This document shows, one piece after another, positions 13,201 through 27,900 of a stretch of 64,000 nucleotides of DNA. The first letter of the stretch is position 1; every line of letters begins with the position of its first letter. Both the position numbers and the translations under genes were made by a program. Under the pieces are notes generated by a model. That model searched no databases, was not told where the DNA came from, and worked only from the letters and a program-made list of their open reading frames with translations. The DNA is from Vitellaria paradoxa (lineage: Eukaryota > Streptophyta > Magnoliopsida > Ericales > Sapotaceae): the NCBI GenBank assembly GCA_019916065.1, contig CM034233.1, positions 2,480,001 to 2,544,000 on the forward strand, read 5' to 3'.

Positions 13201-16200
13201 ATAGTTGCTGAAATGTTTCGTTTATTTTGGTGTGGAAGTGTTGAAAGTTTATGTGATTAATTGTTAAATTTTTTCAACAACTAATTGTTGGCATTGTTTG
13301 ATTTTTTCAGCAAATACCTGTTGTAAAAATGTGTAGTAAGTATGGAGGGTAAGGAGGTCATTTTGCATTAGGACATTTTTGTCCTAGGATGGGAAAAATT
13401 TAATTGGGTTGCAGGAGAAAAAATAGGGTTGCGAATAGTAGCACTCTTTTCTTTTCACCCACAAATGCAAATCAATTCCCACTATTAACTAGTTTTATGT
13501 TCACAACTCCACACTTCGTCCATGTTAGTTCATTGTTTATTGCTACATTTAGTTTTCATGCTACTGCTTTCCTTCTCTGTCTCAGCTTTTTCTTTCTTTT
13601 TATTTTTTTTCCTGTTGATTTTCTTTGAAGAGGATGTCATTATTTGGCGTATGTCTAGTGATGTTTGGAGACTTGGATTAGTCATTTTTCTTGCCCTTTT
13701 GAAACTTTATCCTCTTTGAGTTACTTGAATCAGTTCTGCCCAGGGAGTGTTTTGTCACTTTATCGGGCTGCAGATGGTATGGCATGTATTTCAAGCAATC
13801 CCCCTATCATCTTTATCTGTAAGGATAGGATCAACTTCATCATGTCTCAGGCAAAAGGTTGAAAAGTCCTATTCCTGGAGGATATATTTATCACAATCTC
13901 TAGATCGATTGTCTCCCGACTTGATAATCCTTTTTGATTGGTTGTCCCTTGGTTGGAGCATTAGATAACTCTAGAAAGTGGTTTGGCGGAAGAATCAACT
14001 ATGGCTGGATTTATATTAAACAAATGTTTTACTCCCCCTTGATGCTTGGACGATCAGTTCTTAATTTTGTCGAATCAAATGTTCCTTATTCCTTGGAGAA
14101 GGTTAACTTAAAATTCTGTAAAGATACCTCACATCTAACCTATTAATTTTGTTGAATCATTTCCTTAGTGACGAATAACTTAATTTTGTTAATTGAGATC
14201 TATTTAAGTGTTAATAGAAAGTAAAGTTTCTTATTCCCGTAACCAAAATGAACTTTAGAACATTGGTACCATTTTTTGTGGTTCTTGATACATGTTATTT
14301 GAAGCGCTTGTTGGGAAATCTGTCTTGAAAATTTAGTTGAAATAAATTATATAGTAGGAAAGATATGGGACTACATAGAATCCTAAGAAAGAATTGAATT
14401 ATTTAAGCCGGATGATTGTCAAATCACTTTGAAGTATCTTTGCTCCCTTATTGTTATTACTCCGTCAATGAGATGTGAAGAGGTATATGGTCCTTCTTAT
14501 CTATGTTGCTGTTTGGAGGGTTTTTCAATAGATTTTTTTGTATGGTTATTCATTTATTTTGTGTTATGCTGTTGTGTTTTTTTTTTTTGGCTATTTTATT
14601 TACCTTTTGTTTTATTTATATTATCTTTCTTTTTCCCCTTGTTGGATGATTTGGGTCATAATTACTTTTCATCTCTTCTTTCAGGACAATTTTCTGAGGA
14701 AGATAGGGGATAGGCATCCACATTTTGGATTTTTACGTTTACTCTCAATGAAGTGCTTGTTTAATATATTTAGTTCCGAGCATATTCATTGTATTCTGGA
14801 TTATCTTTTGAGTGAGAAATTTGGAAATAATGATCTGGTGGATTCTTCCGTGAAGCTTCTTCTAGTAAGTGTAATTGTTTTTCAGAATGTTCCGATGCTT
14901 ATGATCTGTACTTAAGATACAGCTTGTTCAATATTTCTATCATATCCGTTATGGTTGCTTTAGGTGTACTTATCACAGTTCCAAACTTTTGTGTTATGCA
15001 TTCTTATGCTTTCCTTCATGCTGTGGTGCAGTCTACCTGGTGCCTTGTTGTCTATTGGGGTTTGCATGGGTTGGATCCATATGAGACCCAAAAGCTGACT
15101 TGATCTTTACTAGTGCCATTTTTTGTATTCAGAATTGAACCAATATTATTATAGAATAGAATTAAACCGAATGAACCTTATCATGTTTGGGTTGGTTAAG
15201 GTGGAACGATAGGTGTTCTATGTATATGACATATAATGCTAATATGTTCAATTAAAAATTTTATAAATTTAATTATATAATAAAATTAAAAGAACATTGA
15301 ACTTAGATTCTCAATTTTTCAAATCAACAATAGTTCAATACACAAAAGACAGTAATTTTGTATAAATTTTCAGCATTGTTTCTAGGTTTTTAATAAGACA
15401 CAATTAAAATTATAATATTATTTTTATTGATTAAAAGTTATTAATATTATTTAAAAGTACAATTATATGGCAACCAGGTTTTTAATAAAACACAATTAAA
15501 ATTATAATATTATTTTTATTGATAAAAAATTATTAAATATTATCTAAAAGTACAAATGTATGGCAACCTCTAAAATGGCAAGGCCATCAACATTATTTGA
15601 AACTTCTAATATAGTCAAATTAGAATATTACAACTGTAGAACCATTAAATACTCTGTACTTAATAAAAATCCATAAAATTTTGTGAGGCTATCCAAAAAC
15701 TGAACCGAATTGATTGGATTGTCCATTTTAAATCAAACCAAGGGAGTTGAGTTGGCTTGGTTTTCAGGTATTTTGATTCATTTGTGCACACCTTCTTGCC
15801 TATCACTTTCATGATCATGGATTCAAAACCCTAGTGAATGTTTAGAAACATGCAAGTTAGAAAGTTTATGTGTATACATATATCATATATGTCTATATAA
15901 TTTGAAGAATTTACAACAGTTTTAGCGGGTCTTCATTTGCTCTATACTTCTAGCTTGTTGGACTGCTTAACTTCCCTATTCCTTAGTTGACACATTTTCA
16001 CTCTCTTTCTCACGCTAACTTGTTTGCCATAATGTGGTTGTAGTTTTGCAGAAAGGCTGTTGTAAATTCTGTATGCATGATTTTAAAAATTTTTTTATAT
16101 GGCTTAGGCTGTCATCTGTGCTTTCCCGTCACTGTTGAAAGGTTCAGAAAAGCAGTTCCAATTGTTATTAGAAAATGATATCCCACTTAATGAAGGGCTT

Positions 16201-19200
16201 ATTCAAATGCTAACAAAAGTTGGGCCTCATATTCATATCAAACTCAGGTAATGTTGGTAACTTTGGTATTTGATGTGGATGTTATATGGTTTATTAAATG
16301 AGATATTTGAAGTTTGATCCAAAATTAGACAACTTTAGATATTTTCTTCAAATTCCTTTGTGTCTCAAAAATCTCAATCATGGTTCAAGGATTTACAGCC
16401 TTCACTGTTGGGATGAATTCTTCTCCTTTGATGGATCAAAGTTATCATTGCTTTGATTTCTACACAAAATATAGCTTTATTATTTGCTTTAGTTGGTGCT
16501 GGGGAAATTCTCTGTATCATGTTCATAGTTTTCTGGCAGTCATTAAATCATTTTACCTATATGCTGTTGCAATATCGTTGTTTCTTGGACAAGGTCACAT
16601 GTTGAAATTTCAAAATACTTGTACACCCATTCCATCTATCATGTTTTGTGACAATTGAGCTCAATATTTATCCTTTTAAAAGCTTCTATGTGTGCAATTT
16701 GGTATTTACTTTTCTTTTGGGTTTTCAATGGAGGGATTGCTCTAAACATGTTTCTTTGAGTAATTGTACTTATTGTGTTGTGGTTCTTCTTTCTGGTCTG
16801 TAATTTTTTTTTATTGATTAGAGAAGTTTGTATCATTAAAGGGGTGCCAAGGGGTGTTCTCATCAAGTATGCATAGACAAAAGCTTCAAACTCGAGTCAT
16901 ACACAACTCGAGTCATACATTTCTTTCTTTCTTTGATAAGAAAACCCTTGGATTATATGGGCTAAGATTGTGAGAAATACCTAATTTCATATAATCTCAT
17001 GGAGAGCATAACCTATGATAGAAATGGATGGAGAAAGAAGACTCATGTAGCAGACCTCAATTAATTTCGGACTAAGACATTGTTGAACTGAGTTGTATAA
17101 AAAAATTATAGATTATCATACTTGTTTTTTTGCCCCTCCCTATGAGTTTTTAAATTTGTTTGGAGTAATGTGTTTTGACCATGCAGTGATATTTTTCCTT
17201 CATTGGAGAGGGTGTGTCTAGAGGGAACTCGCAATCAGTCAAAGCTTGCTGTTTCTGCAATTGCTGCATTGATTGATCCTTCTGAGCAACTTATCGTTGC
17301 AGCTTTATGCAAGGTATGAATATATATCTAAATTTTCATGTCCAATGGTAAGACTGAGTGTGAGACTGTGTGCATTGGGCTGTCTTTTTTATTAAAAAAA
17401 ACTTTCTGTAGTCATTTGTATCGTTGAATGCATTTACAAATGTTCAATTGTTTTTGCATAAATATCCTAGTGCTCATTTATACATGAGGCATGCAAATTA
17501 GTATGTGCTTATTGATCTTCTCATTTCTGTTGTGTAAACTGCTTGTTACTGTTAGTATTGAGGCTTATGCATCTGTCTTTATGTGTATAGACTCTTGTTG
17601 ATGCTCTACATAGTGGTCAGAATATTCCAACCGTGTTGCAATCTTTGGCCTGTATGGCTCAACATTTTGCTTCAGCATTTGAAAGTCGACATGTTGAAAT
17701 CTATCAATATATTGTTCACAAAATTTTCCAATCAGCTAATGTGAGTTTTTTGCTAATTAATATTTGAATGAAGTATTCTTGAGAAATATCTAAATTACTT
17801 TATCTGCTCTCTCCCTTCCCACTCTCTCACTTTGCCCTTTTTCATGATATTTTGTATAGGTGGAATTGTCAAATTATCAAGACTCATTTAATGAGACTTC
17901 TAGCAACAGTGTTTCCTGCAAATGGAAGGTGAGTTCCATTATGATTATTTGGAAGAGTAATCCTAGTTATATCCCTCATAGAAAATTAGCCTTGAATTTA
18001 TGAATGCTAAGCTATCTTTATCGTAATCACGTGTTGCTAAAAGCAGCAAAAGATGAGAATAATGAGAGGAACAGGATGGTTTTGTTGACACTATATTCAT
18101 GCTCAGTATTTTTTCCCAGCAGTATGTATTTATAAGTATTTTTTTAGAGATCTCTAGCAATGTGTCATATTTGTTTCTTATTTCAGTTCATTTTGATGTG
18201 GTTCAATTTAAAATGGAAAATTGTGGCTCAATTTGAAGCTTGAAGAGGTTAAAGTTTGGTTGTTTAGGTACAAATAGGCATAAGATGGTTGTGTGAAGGA
18301 GACCTATTATCACCGCTTCTGTTCATCTTAGTGATGGATGCTTTCAACAGAATGTTGGGGACGGTGGTGAAGGAAGGTTTCATTGAGGGCTTTATAATAG
18401 GGTTTAGGGGACAAGTGCCCCTGGAGGTTTCTCATCTCCTATTTACAGATGATTCCATAGTCTTCTGTGGTGTGGAGGCACTTTAGTTGGTTCACTTGAG
18501 GTGTGTTCCAGTTTGCTTTGATGTTGGTTCGAGCCTAAAGATAAACCTAGCCAAGTTGGAGATCATCCCAGTTGGAGATGTGGATAATGTTGAGGCCTTG
18601 GCGATTGTAATGGGCTGCAAGATCAGAGGACTCCCATCCACCTCTCTGGGTGTCTCTCTTGGGCCCTCGTTCAAAGCAAAGAATGTGTGGGATGGGGGAT
18701 CAACATATTTCGGAGGAGGCTAGCTGGTTGGAAGCAAAAGTACTTAGAAAAAAGAGCCAAAATCACATTGATCAAAAGCACATTATCATCCCTACCCACG
18801 TATTTCATGTCGTTTTTCGTAGTGCCGGTGTTAGTTATCAACCTCCTTGATCAGATCCAGAGGGACGTCCTTTGGCGTGGTGAAATAGAAGGCCATAAAT
18901 ATCATTTAGTGGATTGGAAGATTGTTTGTACTCCTTTCTCAGAGGGAGGGGTTGGAATTAGAAATCTAAGAAAGTTTAATACCAACCCTTTTGGGGAAGT
19001 GGTTATGGAGGTTTGTGAGCGAAAGAGATCGATTGTGGAGGAAGGTGATCTCAGCAAAATTTAGAACCGATGGGGGTAATTGGATCTGCACCAACTGGCC
19101 ATATATTCCTGGTGAGACTTAGGAAAGGAAAAATGTAGGAGTGGCCGTGATTCAAAAAGCACTTGATATGAAAAATTGATAGAGGAAATAGAATTACTTT

Positions 19201-22200
19201 TTGTAAGGACAAATGGATGATGGGAGGCAAACTTATTGACTTATTCCCAGACGTATACAATTTGATAGTAGAAAAGAATGTGACCATAGAGCATTGCAGG
19301 GATACACTAGGTCTAGATGGGAGTTGGGATGTGATCCCAAGAAAAAACTTACATGAGTGGGAAATGGGTAGATTCATAAAGTTCATGCGTTTGTTGCACG
19401 AAACCAAGGTGGAGCACGGGAAAGATTTGATTAAACTTGCAGTATTTGCTAAAGGAAAGTTTAAAGTAAGATTTTATTACAAGGTGCTAACAAGGAGAAG
19501 AGTGGTGGAGTTTACTTGGGCCAAAATTTGGAGTTCAAAGGTAAACCCCGAAGTGGCATTTTTTTGTGTAGTGTGCTGCTAGAGGAAATATTCTCACTAC
19601 CGATAATCTACAAATAAGAGGGCACAAGCTGACAAATCGTTGTTGCCTTTGTAAAAACCTAGAGAAGATAAAAGAACATATTCTCTTACATTGCGCGTGG
19701 ACAAAGGAATTGTGGAATTTATTATTGGCTAGCTTTGGGATGCTAACTAGCTTGGAAGGGATGTAAAAAGAAACTTCTTGCTTTTTTGGTTGGGCCACAA
19801 GTTGACTCCGACCAAGATGAAGGTGTAAACTTGAGAATAATTTGCTGAAGAGTTTGGCACACTCAAATGGGTTGTCACTACTTGGTATTTATATTTATAC
19901 AATATACACATACAATAAATACTGTGCAAAGAACCTAGATTAGGCACATATTCCCTAGATATATGAATACTAAATACACTAGGTATATGCACATACATTA
20001 ATGCTCCCCCTCAAGCTGGAGCATATATGTCATATATTTCAATGTTGTTACAAATAAACCTTAGTCTAGATCCCCCAAGAGCTTTGGTAAACAAATTAGT
20101 AAGTTGATCTTTAGACTTCACATAACTATTTTTGATCACATTGTGTAAAATATTTTCTCTGATAAAATGACAGTTGACCTTAATATGTTTAGTCCTCTCA
20201 TGGAATGCAGGATTAGAGGCAATATGAATCACAGCTTGATTATCACATAGTAATTTCATGGGCTATGGGTGACAAACTGCCAACTCTTTTAACATGTTTT
20301 GTATCTAGATCAACTAACAAGATGTGTGTGCCATGACTCTATACTCTGATTTAACACTTGAACGTGTTACTACAGTTTACTTTTTACTCTTTCAGGGTAC
20401 CAGATTTTCTCTAACAAAAACACAATACCTAGTCGTAGATCATCTATTTGATGGTGACCCCGGCCCAGTTTGCATCGCTGTACCTATGAACTAAAGTGTG
20501 TATTATTTTTGTACAATAAGCATTTACTTGGTGCACCTTTCAGGTATCTCAAAATCCGATCGCACTCGTGGCAAAGGATATATAATGTCTGGTGACTGTC
20601 AAGTAGTTTAGCTTCCTAACCAACCTTTGATATTGACCAAGATCATGCAACAACTCTTCCTGATCAGCAACCAACTTGGTATTTGGGTCCATTGGAGTAT
20701 CCACAGGTTTAGAACCTAAAATACTTGTCTTAGTCAATAAATCAAGAACATACTTTCTTTGAAAGAGAGAAATACCTATACATGACCGGGCAATTGCAAT
20801 TCCCAAGAAGTATTTCAGTGGTCCCAAATTCTTGGTGCTAAACTTACTTTGAAAGAACATTTTCAGATTAGTAATACCCTATGAATCATCACCTATGATA
20901 ATAATGTCATCAACATACACAAGGAGCCAAATTCGTCCTTTAGAAGAATGACGATAAAAGATTGAATGATTAACTTCACACTGAACTAGGCCAAATTTAG
21001 CAACAACAGTGCTAAATTAGCCAAACCATGCTCGAGGGGACTGTTTCATGTCATATAATGCTTTCTTCAGTTTGCAAACCAACCCAGACTCCCCCTGAGC
21101 AACAAACCTAGGAAGTTGTTCCATACATACTTCCTCAGGAAAATCACCATGCAAAAATGCATTTTTACATGAAGTTAGTGAACAGACCAATGATTGATTG
21201 CAGTTAGAGAGATAATAAGATGAACAGAAGTAAGCTTAGCAATAGGAGAAAAGGTCATAGAGAAGTCCAAATCATAAACTTGAGTATACCTTGTTGCGAC
21301 CAAGTGTGCCTTTAACCTGTCCACATTACCATCAAGATGAACCTTGATAGTATATACCCAACGACAACTAACCACAGGCTTATCAGGAAGAAGAGAAACA
21401 AGTTCCCAAGTATTATTAGCTCGAAGAAGAGAAACAAGTTCCCAAGTATTATTAGCTCGAAGAGTAGACATCTCATATTCCATTGCAGAATGCCACCTAG
21501 GTTGAGAAAGTGTTTTAGAAACAGTTTTAGGAATAGAAATAAAGTTTAAAGATGTAACAAATGAACGATAGGAGGAAGATAATGCATCATAAGATACAAA
21601 ATGAGAAATAAAATGAGAAGTGCAAAAATGTGTACCTTTTCGAAGAACAATAGGAACATTTAAATCACTTACAGGAGCTGGCGGCATAGGAGAAGCAGAT
21701 GATGGAGCACTGGAAGTAGGAGGTGGAGCAATCACTTCTTGATGCCGAGTGTAGACCTGTGAGTCAAGACGAGATGAATGACTAGATGGACTCAAAGGAG
21801 TATGGTGATTAGTTGAACTAGAATCAACTGGAATAATAGGGAAAGGAAGACTCTCATCAAGGATAGACTGAGGTTGAGATTGAGAGAAAACTGGGGTAGA
21901 CTTAAACAAAGTGATATCTGCACAAATAAAGAATTAGTTAAGCGAAGGACTATAACAATGATACCCTTTTGTAACCTAGAATACTCGAAAAAGATGTACT
22001 TATGAGAACGGGCATCCAATTTATCAATCTTAGGTGCAAGCTAATGGACAAATGAGACGCACCCAAAAATTCGAGGTGAAAAAGAAAACAAAGGTTTGTT
22101 AGGGAACAACATAGAATGAGGGGTTAATTCTTTGAGAATAGAAGATAGCATGCAATTGTTTAAATAACATGCAGTTAAAACAACATCACTATAAAAGATT

Positions 22201-24942
22201 TTGGGAACATTCATTTGAAAAAGTAGACACTGAGCTGTTTCAGTAAGGTGCGGATGCTTTTTTTTTTTCAGCAACCCCATTTTGTTGTGGAGTACGTGAA
22301 CAAGAAGATTGATAGAGCATATCAGAAGAGGTCATGAAATTAGCAAAAGGTTTGGAAAAATATTCTTTTGCATTATCACTATGAAGAATTCGCACAGATA
22401 CATTAAACTGGGTTTTAATTTCTGCACAGAAATCTTGAAAAATAGAAAACAACTCAAAACGATCTTTCATCTAATAAAGCCATGTCATTCTTGAAAAATC
22501 ATCCACAAAGGTGACAAAATACCAAAGCCCCAACTTTGAAGTAACTCAACTAGGACCCCAAACATCAGAATGAACTAATGAAAAAAGACTTGTTACTGGA
22601 TGATGAAGTCGATGGTGACCAACGAAGATGAGGCCAACAGTGAAGAACTAGGTAAACTGGAGAGGAAACCAGTGACGAAGAGTAGCAGTGAGACGAATTG
22701 AGCTTGCTCTAGGATAACAATAGATGCTAGACAATGGAGAACAACAAGGTCTTTCGAAAAACAATCTCAAAACAAGAAATGGAAACACAGCTAGGATTGT
22801 CGGAGGAATACGAGTGCCCCGAAAAAAAGAGCAGGTCACGATGATGGCCCACGCGCGTTCATGCATTGTGTGGGAATGCGAGTGGGCTTCAAGCGTCAGC
22901 TACGAGCGGCGCGTGTCTTGTTTTCTGGCGGTAGGCGATTCTGCTAGTGTATAGAAACTGACTTGTAAGTGGTAGGGGATGTACAAACTGTTCTTCTTAC
23001 TATCGACGGTGACATTTCGACACTCTGAGCACTGTGCACTTGTTTAGACAAAAAGCAGGACCTGCACTGAGCTCTGGCGATTCAACTAGTGTATACGAAT
23101 GATGACTTTGACAACTATGTGTGGACCTACAATGGTCAAGAGCTTCCTGCTAGGGTTCCGACTTCAACTCCGTATAGAGACTGGACACTAGTGTACAACT
23201 TTGAATGCCACAGTACTCGGTTTTGTGATACTCACATAGGATTAGAAATTGATGGTCTGATACTATGTAAACTTGAGAATAATTTACTGAAGAGTTTGAT
23301 ATAGCCAAATGGGTTATCACTACTTGGTATTTATACTCATACAGTATGCATATATAATAAATACTGTACAAAGAACCTAGATTAAGCACATATCCCCTAC
23401 ATACATGAATACTAAATACATTAGGTACATGCATATACATTAATAGAAGGCTTGGAAATTAGCATTGTTTTTTGTCTTTTAGCTTGTTTGGAAAGAAAGG
23501 AATAGCCGAACTTTTTAGAACATTGAATTGCCACTGCATAGAATAAAAAGTGTTTTTTTACTTAGTTGATATAGTTGGGAGGTGTGGCATACAGAACCAG
23601 ATTTATATACTTTTTTGAATTTTGTTGAGCATTTATATCTAATATTAAAAGAATGTTTTCTCTCACATCTTCTCTTTCATTCTGATCCTATAGCATTTTT
23701 TTTCTTTATTCCCTTTTCTTGTCCTTTCTCTTTTCATTTACAAAGTTATTACTTCTTTTTGTTCCACATCGCAAAATGACCACAAGATCATTTTTTTTTT
23801 TGTTTTTGTTTTTGCATATAAAATCACTAGAATTGTGGCATGCAATTTTAATCAATGTGAAATGAGGTCATGGGCTCCTACGTTGGAGCCACTTGCTTAT
23901 TAATTCACTATATTATAAAATTTACATATTTCAAATGCATTAGGAATTAAATTAAAAAACAAAAAAAAAATGCCCAGATAATAATTAGTTTTGGGAAAAT
24001 GTTTAAAATATGTTTCTCTCATAATAACAACTCTTTGCATTTTTTAAATTTAGAAACACAGAAAATGCCTAAATATTGACTAGGCTTGGGAGTAATTTTT
24101 TTTTTCTAAATTATAAATTTAAATTGGACACGTTGATCATATTTTTTTATATATCACACAATTAATAATATTTATTTTAGTTTGAATTATTTTTATGAAA
24201 ACAATCAAAAAATTATTACCAAATCCTATGTGGCTCTCTCTATATTCATTATGATTTTTTTTTTCTATTTTTACAAAATTTTGAATAAAATTAGACTTGG
24301 CAACAAATTTTTTTTTTCTAAAATCTAACTTTGAATTAAATTATTTTCCTAAATTTTAATTTTAAATTTAAATCGGTTACTTTGACCACATTTTGTTATG
24401 TATTTTTAATTTAATTTTTTTTTTATAAAACAAATAAAAAAATTATTGTCAAATCCTATTTGATGCTTTCTCTATTCACTATTCTATCTTTTCTTTTCTT
24501 GCAAATTTTTGAATAAAATAACCTCATCTTATTTGTTTTAAAACTTTCTCTTCTATTGGGTTCTTAAAAGTGACACAACCAAAAAATAAATATAATAAGA
24601 TCACTCAATAGCTGTTTTATAAAATTATGCAACTTTATTGAAGTATTTTATAATTTATTTATAAGTTTTTTTTTTTTCAATAGAAAAAATATTATTTAAT
24701 TTCATGCATCGCACAAGCCAACACTATTATGTCCTTAGAAGGACGAATATAGTTGGTATTTTGGAAGAAGAGAGCTGGATTTACATACTTTTTGTATTTC
24801 CTAGAGCACATGGTTACATCATAGACACTCAGTTTGAGTGACTTGTACTTGAGTGGCATCGCGTTGATGCCTTTTTCTAATATATTTTTATTCAATAAAA
24901 AAAAACCAGGTATAAGTGCTTTATTATGCTAATTTTTCATGC

Positions 24943-24978
<36 letters not shown>

Positions 24979-27900
24979 CAATGCTCAGGATGAGATCATA
25001 TTTGGTTGAACTTTGGGAACAGACATTTCTGTCAAGCCAAGGAATTTTTGGCTTTTCATTTGTTTGAAATATTTGGTCAAAATTTCATTCTATTTGTAAT
25101 TCAGCAGCTCACTCATATATAGGTCTGATCATAAAAGTTAGGTAAGATATACGTTGCAAGTTTAGTCATTTACATGATTTCACTATTTGGTTATTAATTT
25201 ATTACTCTAATCGGTGATGCATATATGAATTGTCATTTCTGGAGCACAATGCTCGTGGAGGTACTTTGAACTGCTGACTTGAAGTCATACTTGAGAGATT
25301 AAGTTTTTGTTTAAATGGATTTGCTAACTTAATTTATGAAAGAAAAAAGGTACCTTGCCCTAGGGTTGAGTGTGTAATATTTCGATGGTATTTGACTTAC
25401 CAAAGACTACTTTCTATTAAATTGTGAGGTTGGATATAACTTGTTTCTTACTGGAACACTGTTCTAAACTATTGATTGTTCTTTGAGATGGAGCGATTCT
25501 AGTTTGATCAAGTCCTTGTTGCATTCGGATATCTTGTGATAGCTATAGCTTAATAAAGGGAAGGGAGAAAGCTGTTGATTAGTGTTTATAGGAAGCGCTG
25601 TGGGGGGCGGGGGAGGGAGATGGGGAGGGTGTTAATTATCCTATTCTTGACCTTTGTTATACTGTTAAAGCTTTTGGTAGGGCTTTGTATTTCACTGATT
25701 TGAAAAAATTGTTCTGTAAATTTGCAGTAGTAGACTGCCCTGTTTTACCAGAAAGGAAGGCCAGTTGAACCTCAATACTGTTTGTGGCAGCAGACTTAGT
25801 TGCTTGCTTGCCTCGGTTCTTAGTAGCCCCCTTTCGCATCCGTTGGTTGATTTGGGGTGAGTGTAATAGGAGAACACTTCAAGAAATAGAGTTTCCATTA
25901 AGTAGGTTAAAAAAGGAATGTTGATATCTAGATTGTATAAGTGGATTGCAGAAGCTATAGTGCTTGATTTGAACACCTTTGAGTGTTTTTTTGGAAAGTA
26001 TGGAGTTTTAAGTTCTTCTTTTGTAATTTGGTGGCATCCCCTAAATGCCCTTTTATAATAAAATTATTTTTTACTGATAATAAAAAAAGGGAAAAAAGTA
26101 GACTACCCCTTAGACACGCAGTTCACCCATAGAATAATTGTTTGGTTTGGTGTTCGAGAAGGCTATGACAGCCTTTTCGGTGGATATACATTGTTCTCTC
26201 TCTTTCTTTGGAATCTTTAGTACATTTTTGTAAAACCAGTCTGGTTTAACTTTATTTGTATTAATGTTATTGTGCATTGTCTGGTTTAACTTTATTTGTA
26301 TTAATGTTATTGTGCATTTCAAGAAGACACCTTCAAAAATCTTAAAATTGCTTTGTAGCCTAATCTTTCACATAGTTGGCCAATGTAGCTTGTCATAATA
26401 GCACATCTTTCATGGTGTTATATTATTTAATTGGTAAAACAGGCTTTTTTCTGTTTTGTTACAATCAAAGACAAGCTTCTTTGTAACTGTGGGTAAAAAG
26501 TTGTGAATTGTGATGGATGTGAAAAACCTGGGAAGAGCTGTGCAGGCACGGAAACCTCTTTAAATGCTTGACAGGACTATGCAGGAACTATATTTATAAA
26601 TGTAAAAACTATTTGCCTGTAGGTTTGAATTATTAAATTTCACTTGGTCACATGCATTGTTATATTTGTTTTCATCTTTGCTTATCAGAAAAAAATGGTG
26701 TTCTCCATGATGGCTTACAGATATTTGGCCTTAAAGCACTTGTCAAGAGTTTTTTGCCTCATCAACCAACTCATGTTGGGCAGGATATTAACCAGTTGTT
26801 GGATTTTTTGTTGCAAATGCTGTTGAAGGGTAACATTTCAGATGGTATTATCTCATGGTATGATTCATAAAAATAGATAAGATTGAAATGCTCTCACCTG
26901 TGAAACTAGCTGCATATTATTTGTTCTTGTGTTATCAATATACTAGTCTTCTCTCAGTTGATCTCGTGTTTTTTCATGTTTCTAGCTTTTGCAGAATTCT
27001 AACCCCAGATTTTCTTGGTGCTATAGAATTTCATTCCTTTTTTTTTTCTTTTTTAAAGTTCTGCAATTTGGATCATGATGCTGGTAGCCTTTTATGCTCA
27101 AAACTGTATTTCAAGAAAAGGGATTTGTTACTTTGCTGCGAACAGGAAGAATAAAGCTAGTACTAGGATTGTTAGAAAGGAGACGTACCACCAAGAACTG
27201 TGAAGATGCTTATGAATTTATAATCAAATGTGCTTCTATTCTGCTGATGTTTGCCCAGACATTGAATTTAAAACACAGTTACATGGAGAAATTAGATATG
27301 GATGAGTCTCCCCAAGCAACACTCTCTTGAACCAAATGTGAACCATCTCTGTGAAGTTTTGATATATTTGACAAAGTTGTGATATTTATCAAACAAATTA
27401 TATATATCGATAAAGTTTGGAGTAAAAAACTTTGTGCATAAAATATATCTGATTTAAGCCTATGTTAGAATTACTGTATATATGTCACTATCTTATTAAG
27501 GAAACTGATCTGGCCTCATTGATAAGAATACAACATGAAATGAATATGGAAATTATTTTGTTCGTTGCTTGAAGATATAGAGCATGTGAATCATGCACTT
27601 TAGTTTATTGCTTGTCAAGTAGAATTGTACTACTGTTATTATCAGAATTGTATTGTGCATTTTTTCTTCCAATTTTCTAGATTTAGGTAGTTAAACAGAT
27701 GGCGTTTGGATTTTATTTGCTATACACTATATTATTATTGGGCTGCGATTATCATAATCAAAAACTGTGACTCGAACCCTCATGTGGTTGTTACTATTTT
27801 TCCTCAATATTAGGCTGTATTGAGTGGCATCACGCATGTGCATCGTAGATGGGCGACTCTAGAACCTACCAATGGCATCCTAAAAGCAAAACAAAATAAT

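Larger units (their letters stand above)
19824..23445 (-). mobile_element. Degenerate Ty1/copia element (3.6 kb), inserted in a LINE
   Basis: Matching 180-bp terminal repeats lie at 19824-20003 and 23266-23445, flanked by the 5-bp duplication GAAGG (19819-19823 and 23446-23450). On the minus strand the PBS next to the 5' LTR reads TAGTATCAGACC (initiator-Met tRNA type). The polypurine tract before the 3' LTR is about TTGAGGGGGAGCATTAA. Coding order, high to low coordinate: integrase core (22040-22494), reverse transcriptase, RNase H. Gag and protease are essentially absent, so there is an internal deletion. The two LTRs differ at roughly 20 of 180 positions by eye, so the insertion is old. 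Frames are broken throughout and it cannot move on its own. Confidence 0.88.
17929..26720 (+). other. 8.8-kb PDS5 intron filled with nested retrotransposons
   Basis: The largest intron in the window. In order it contains a plus-strand L1-type LINE (18250-19823), a minus-strand copia element (19824-23445), the rest of the LINE (23446-about 23640), an AT-rich tandem duplication (24080-24520), two LINE-like 3' tails (ending about 24903 and 26092), an (AT) microsatellite and a perfect 40-bp tandem repeat. The flanking exons still join in frame. Confidence 0.88.

Noticed and set aside
13404..14146. Overlapping open frames in a PDS5 intron
   Set aside because: Several overlapping frames in low-complexity AT/T-rich sequence, no domain, no splice fit.
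26689..26720. Alternative acceptor CAG before 26689 for the PDS5 exon
   Set aside because: It would need a one-base phase from the preceding exon, which ends in phase 0; the acceptor at 26721 keeps frame and matches the family motif.
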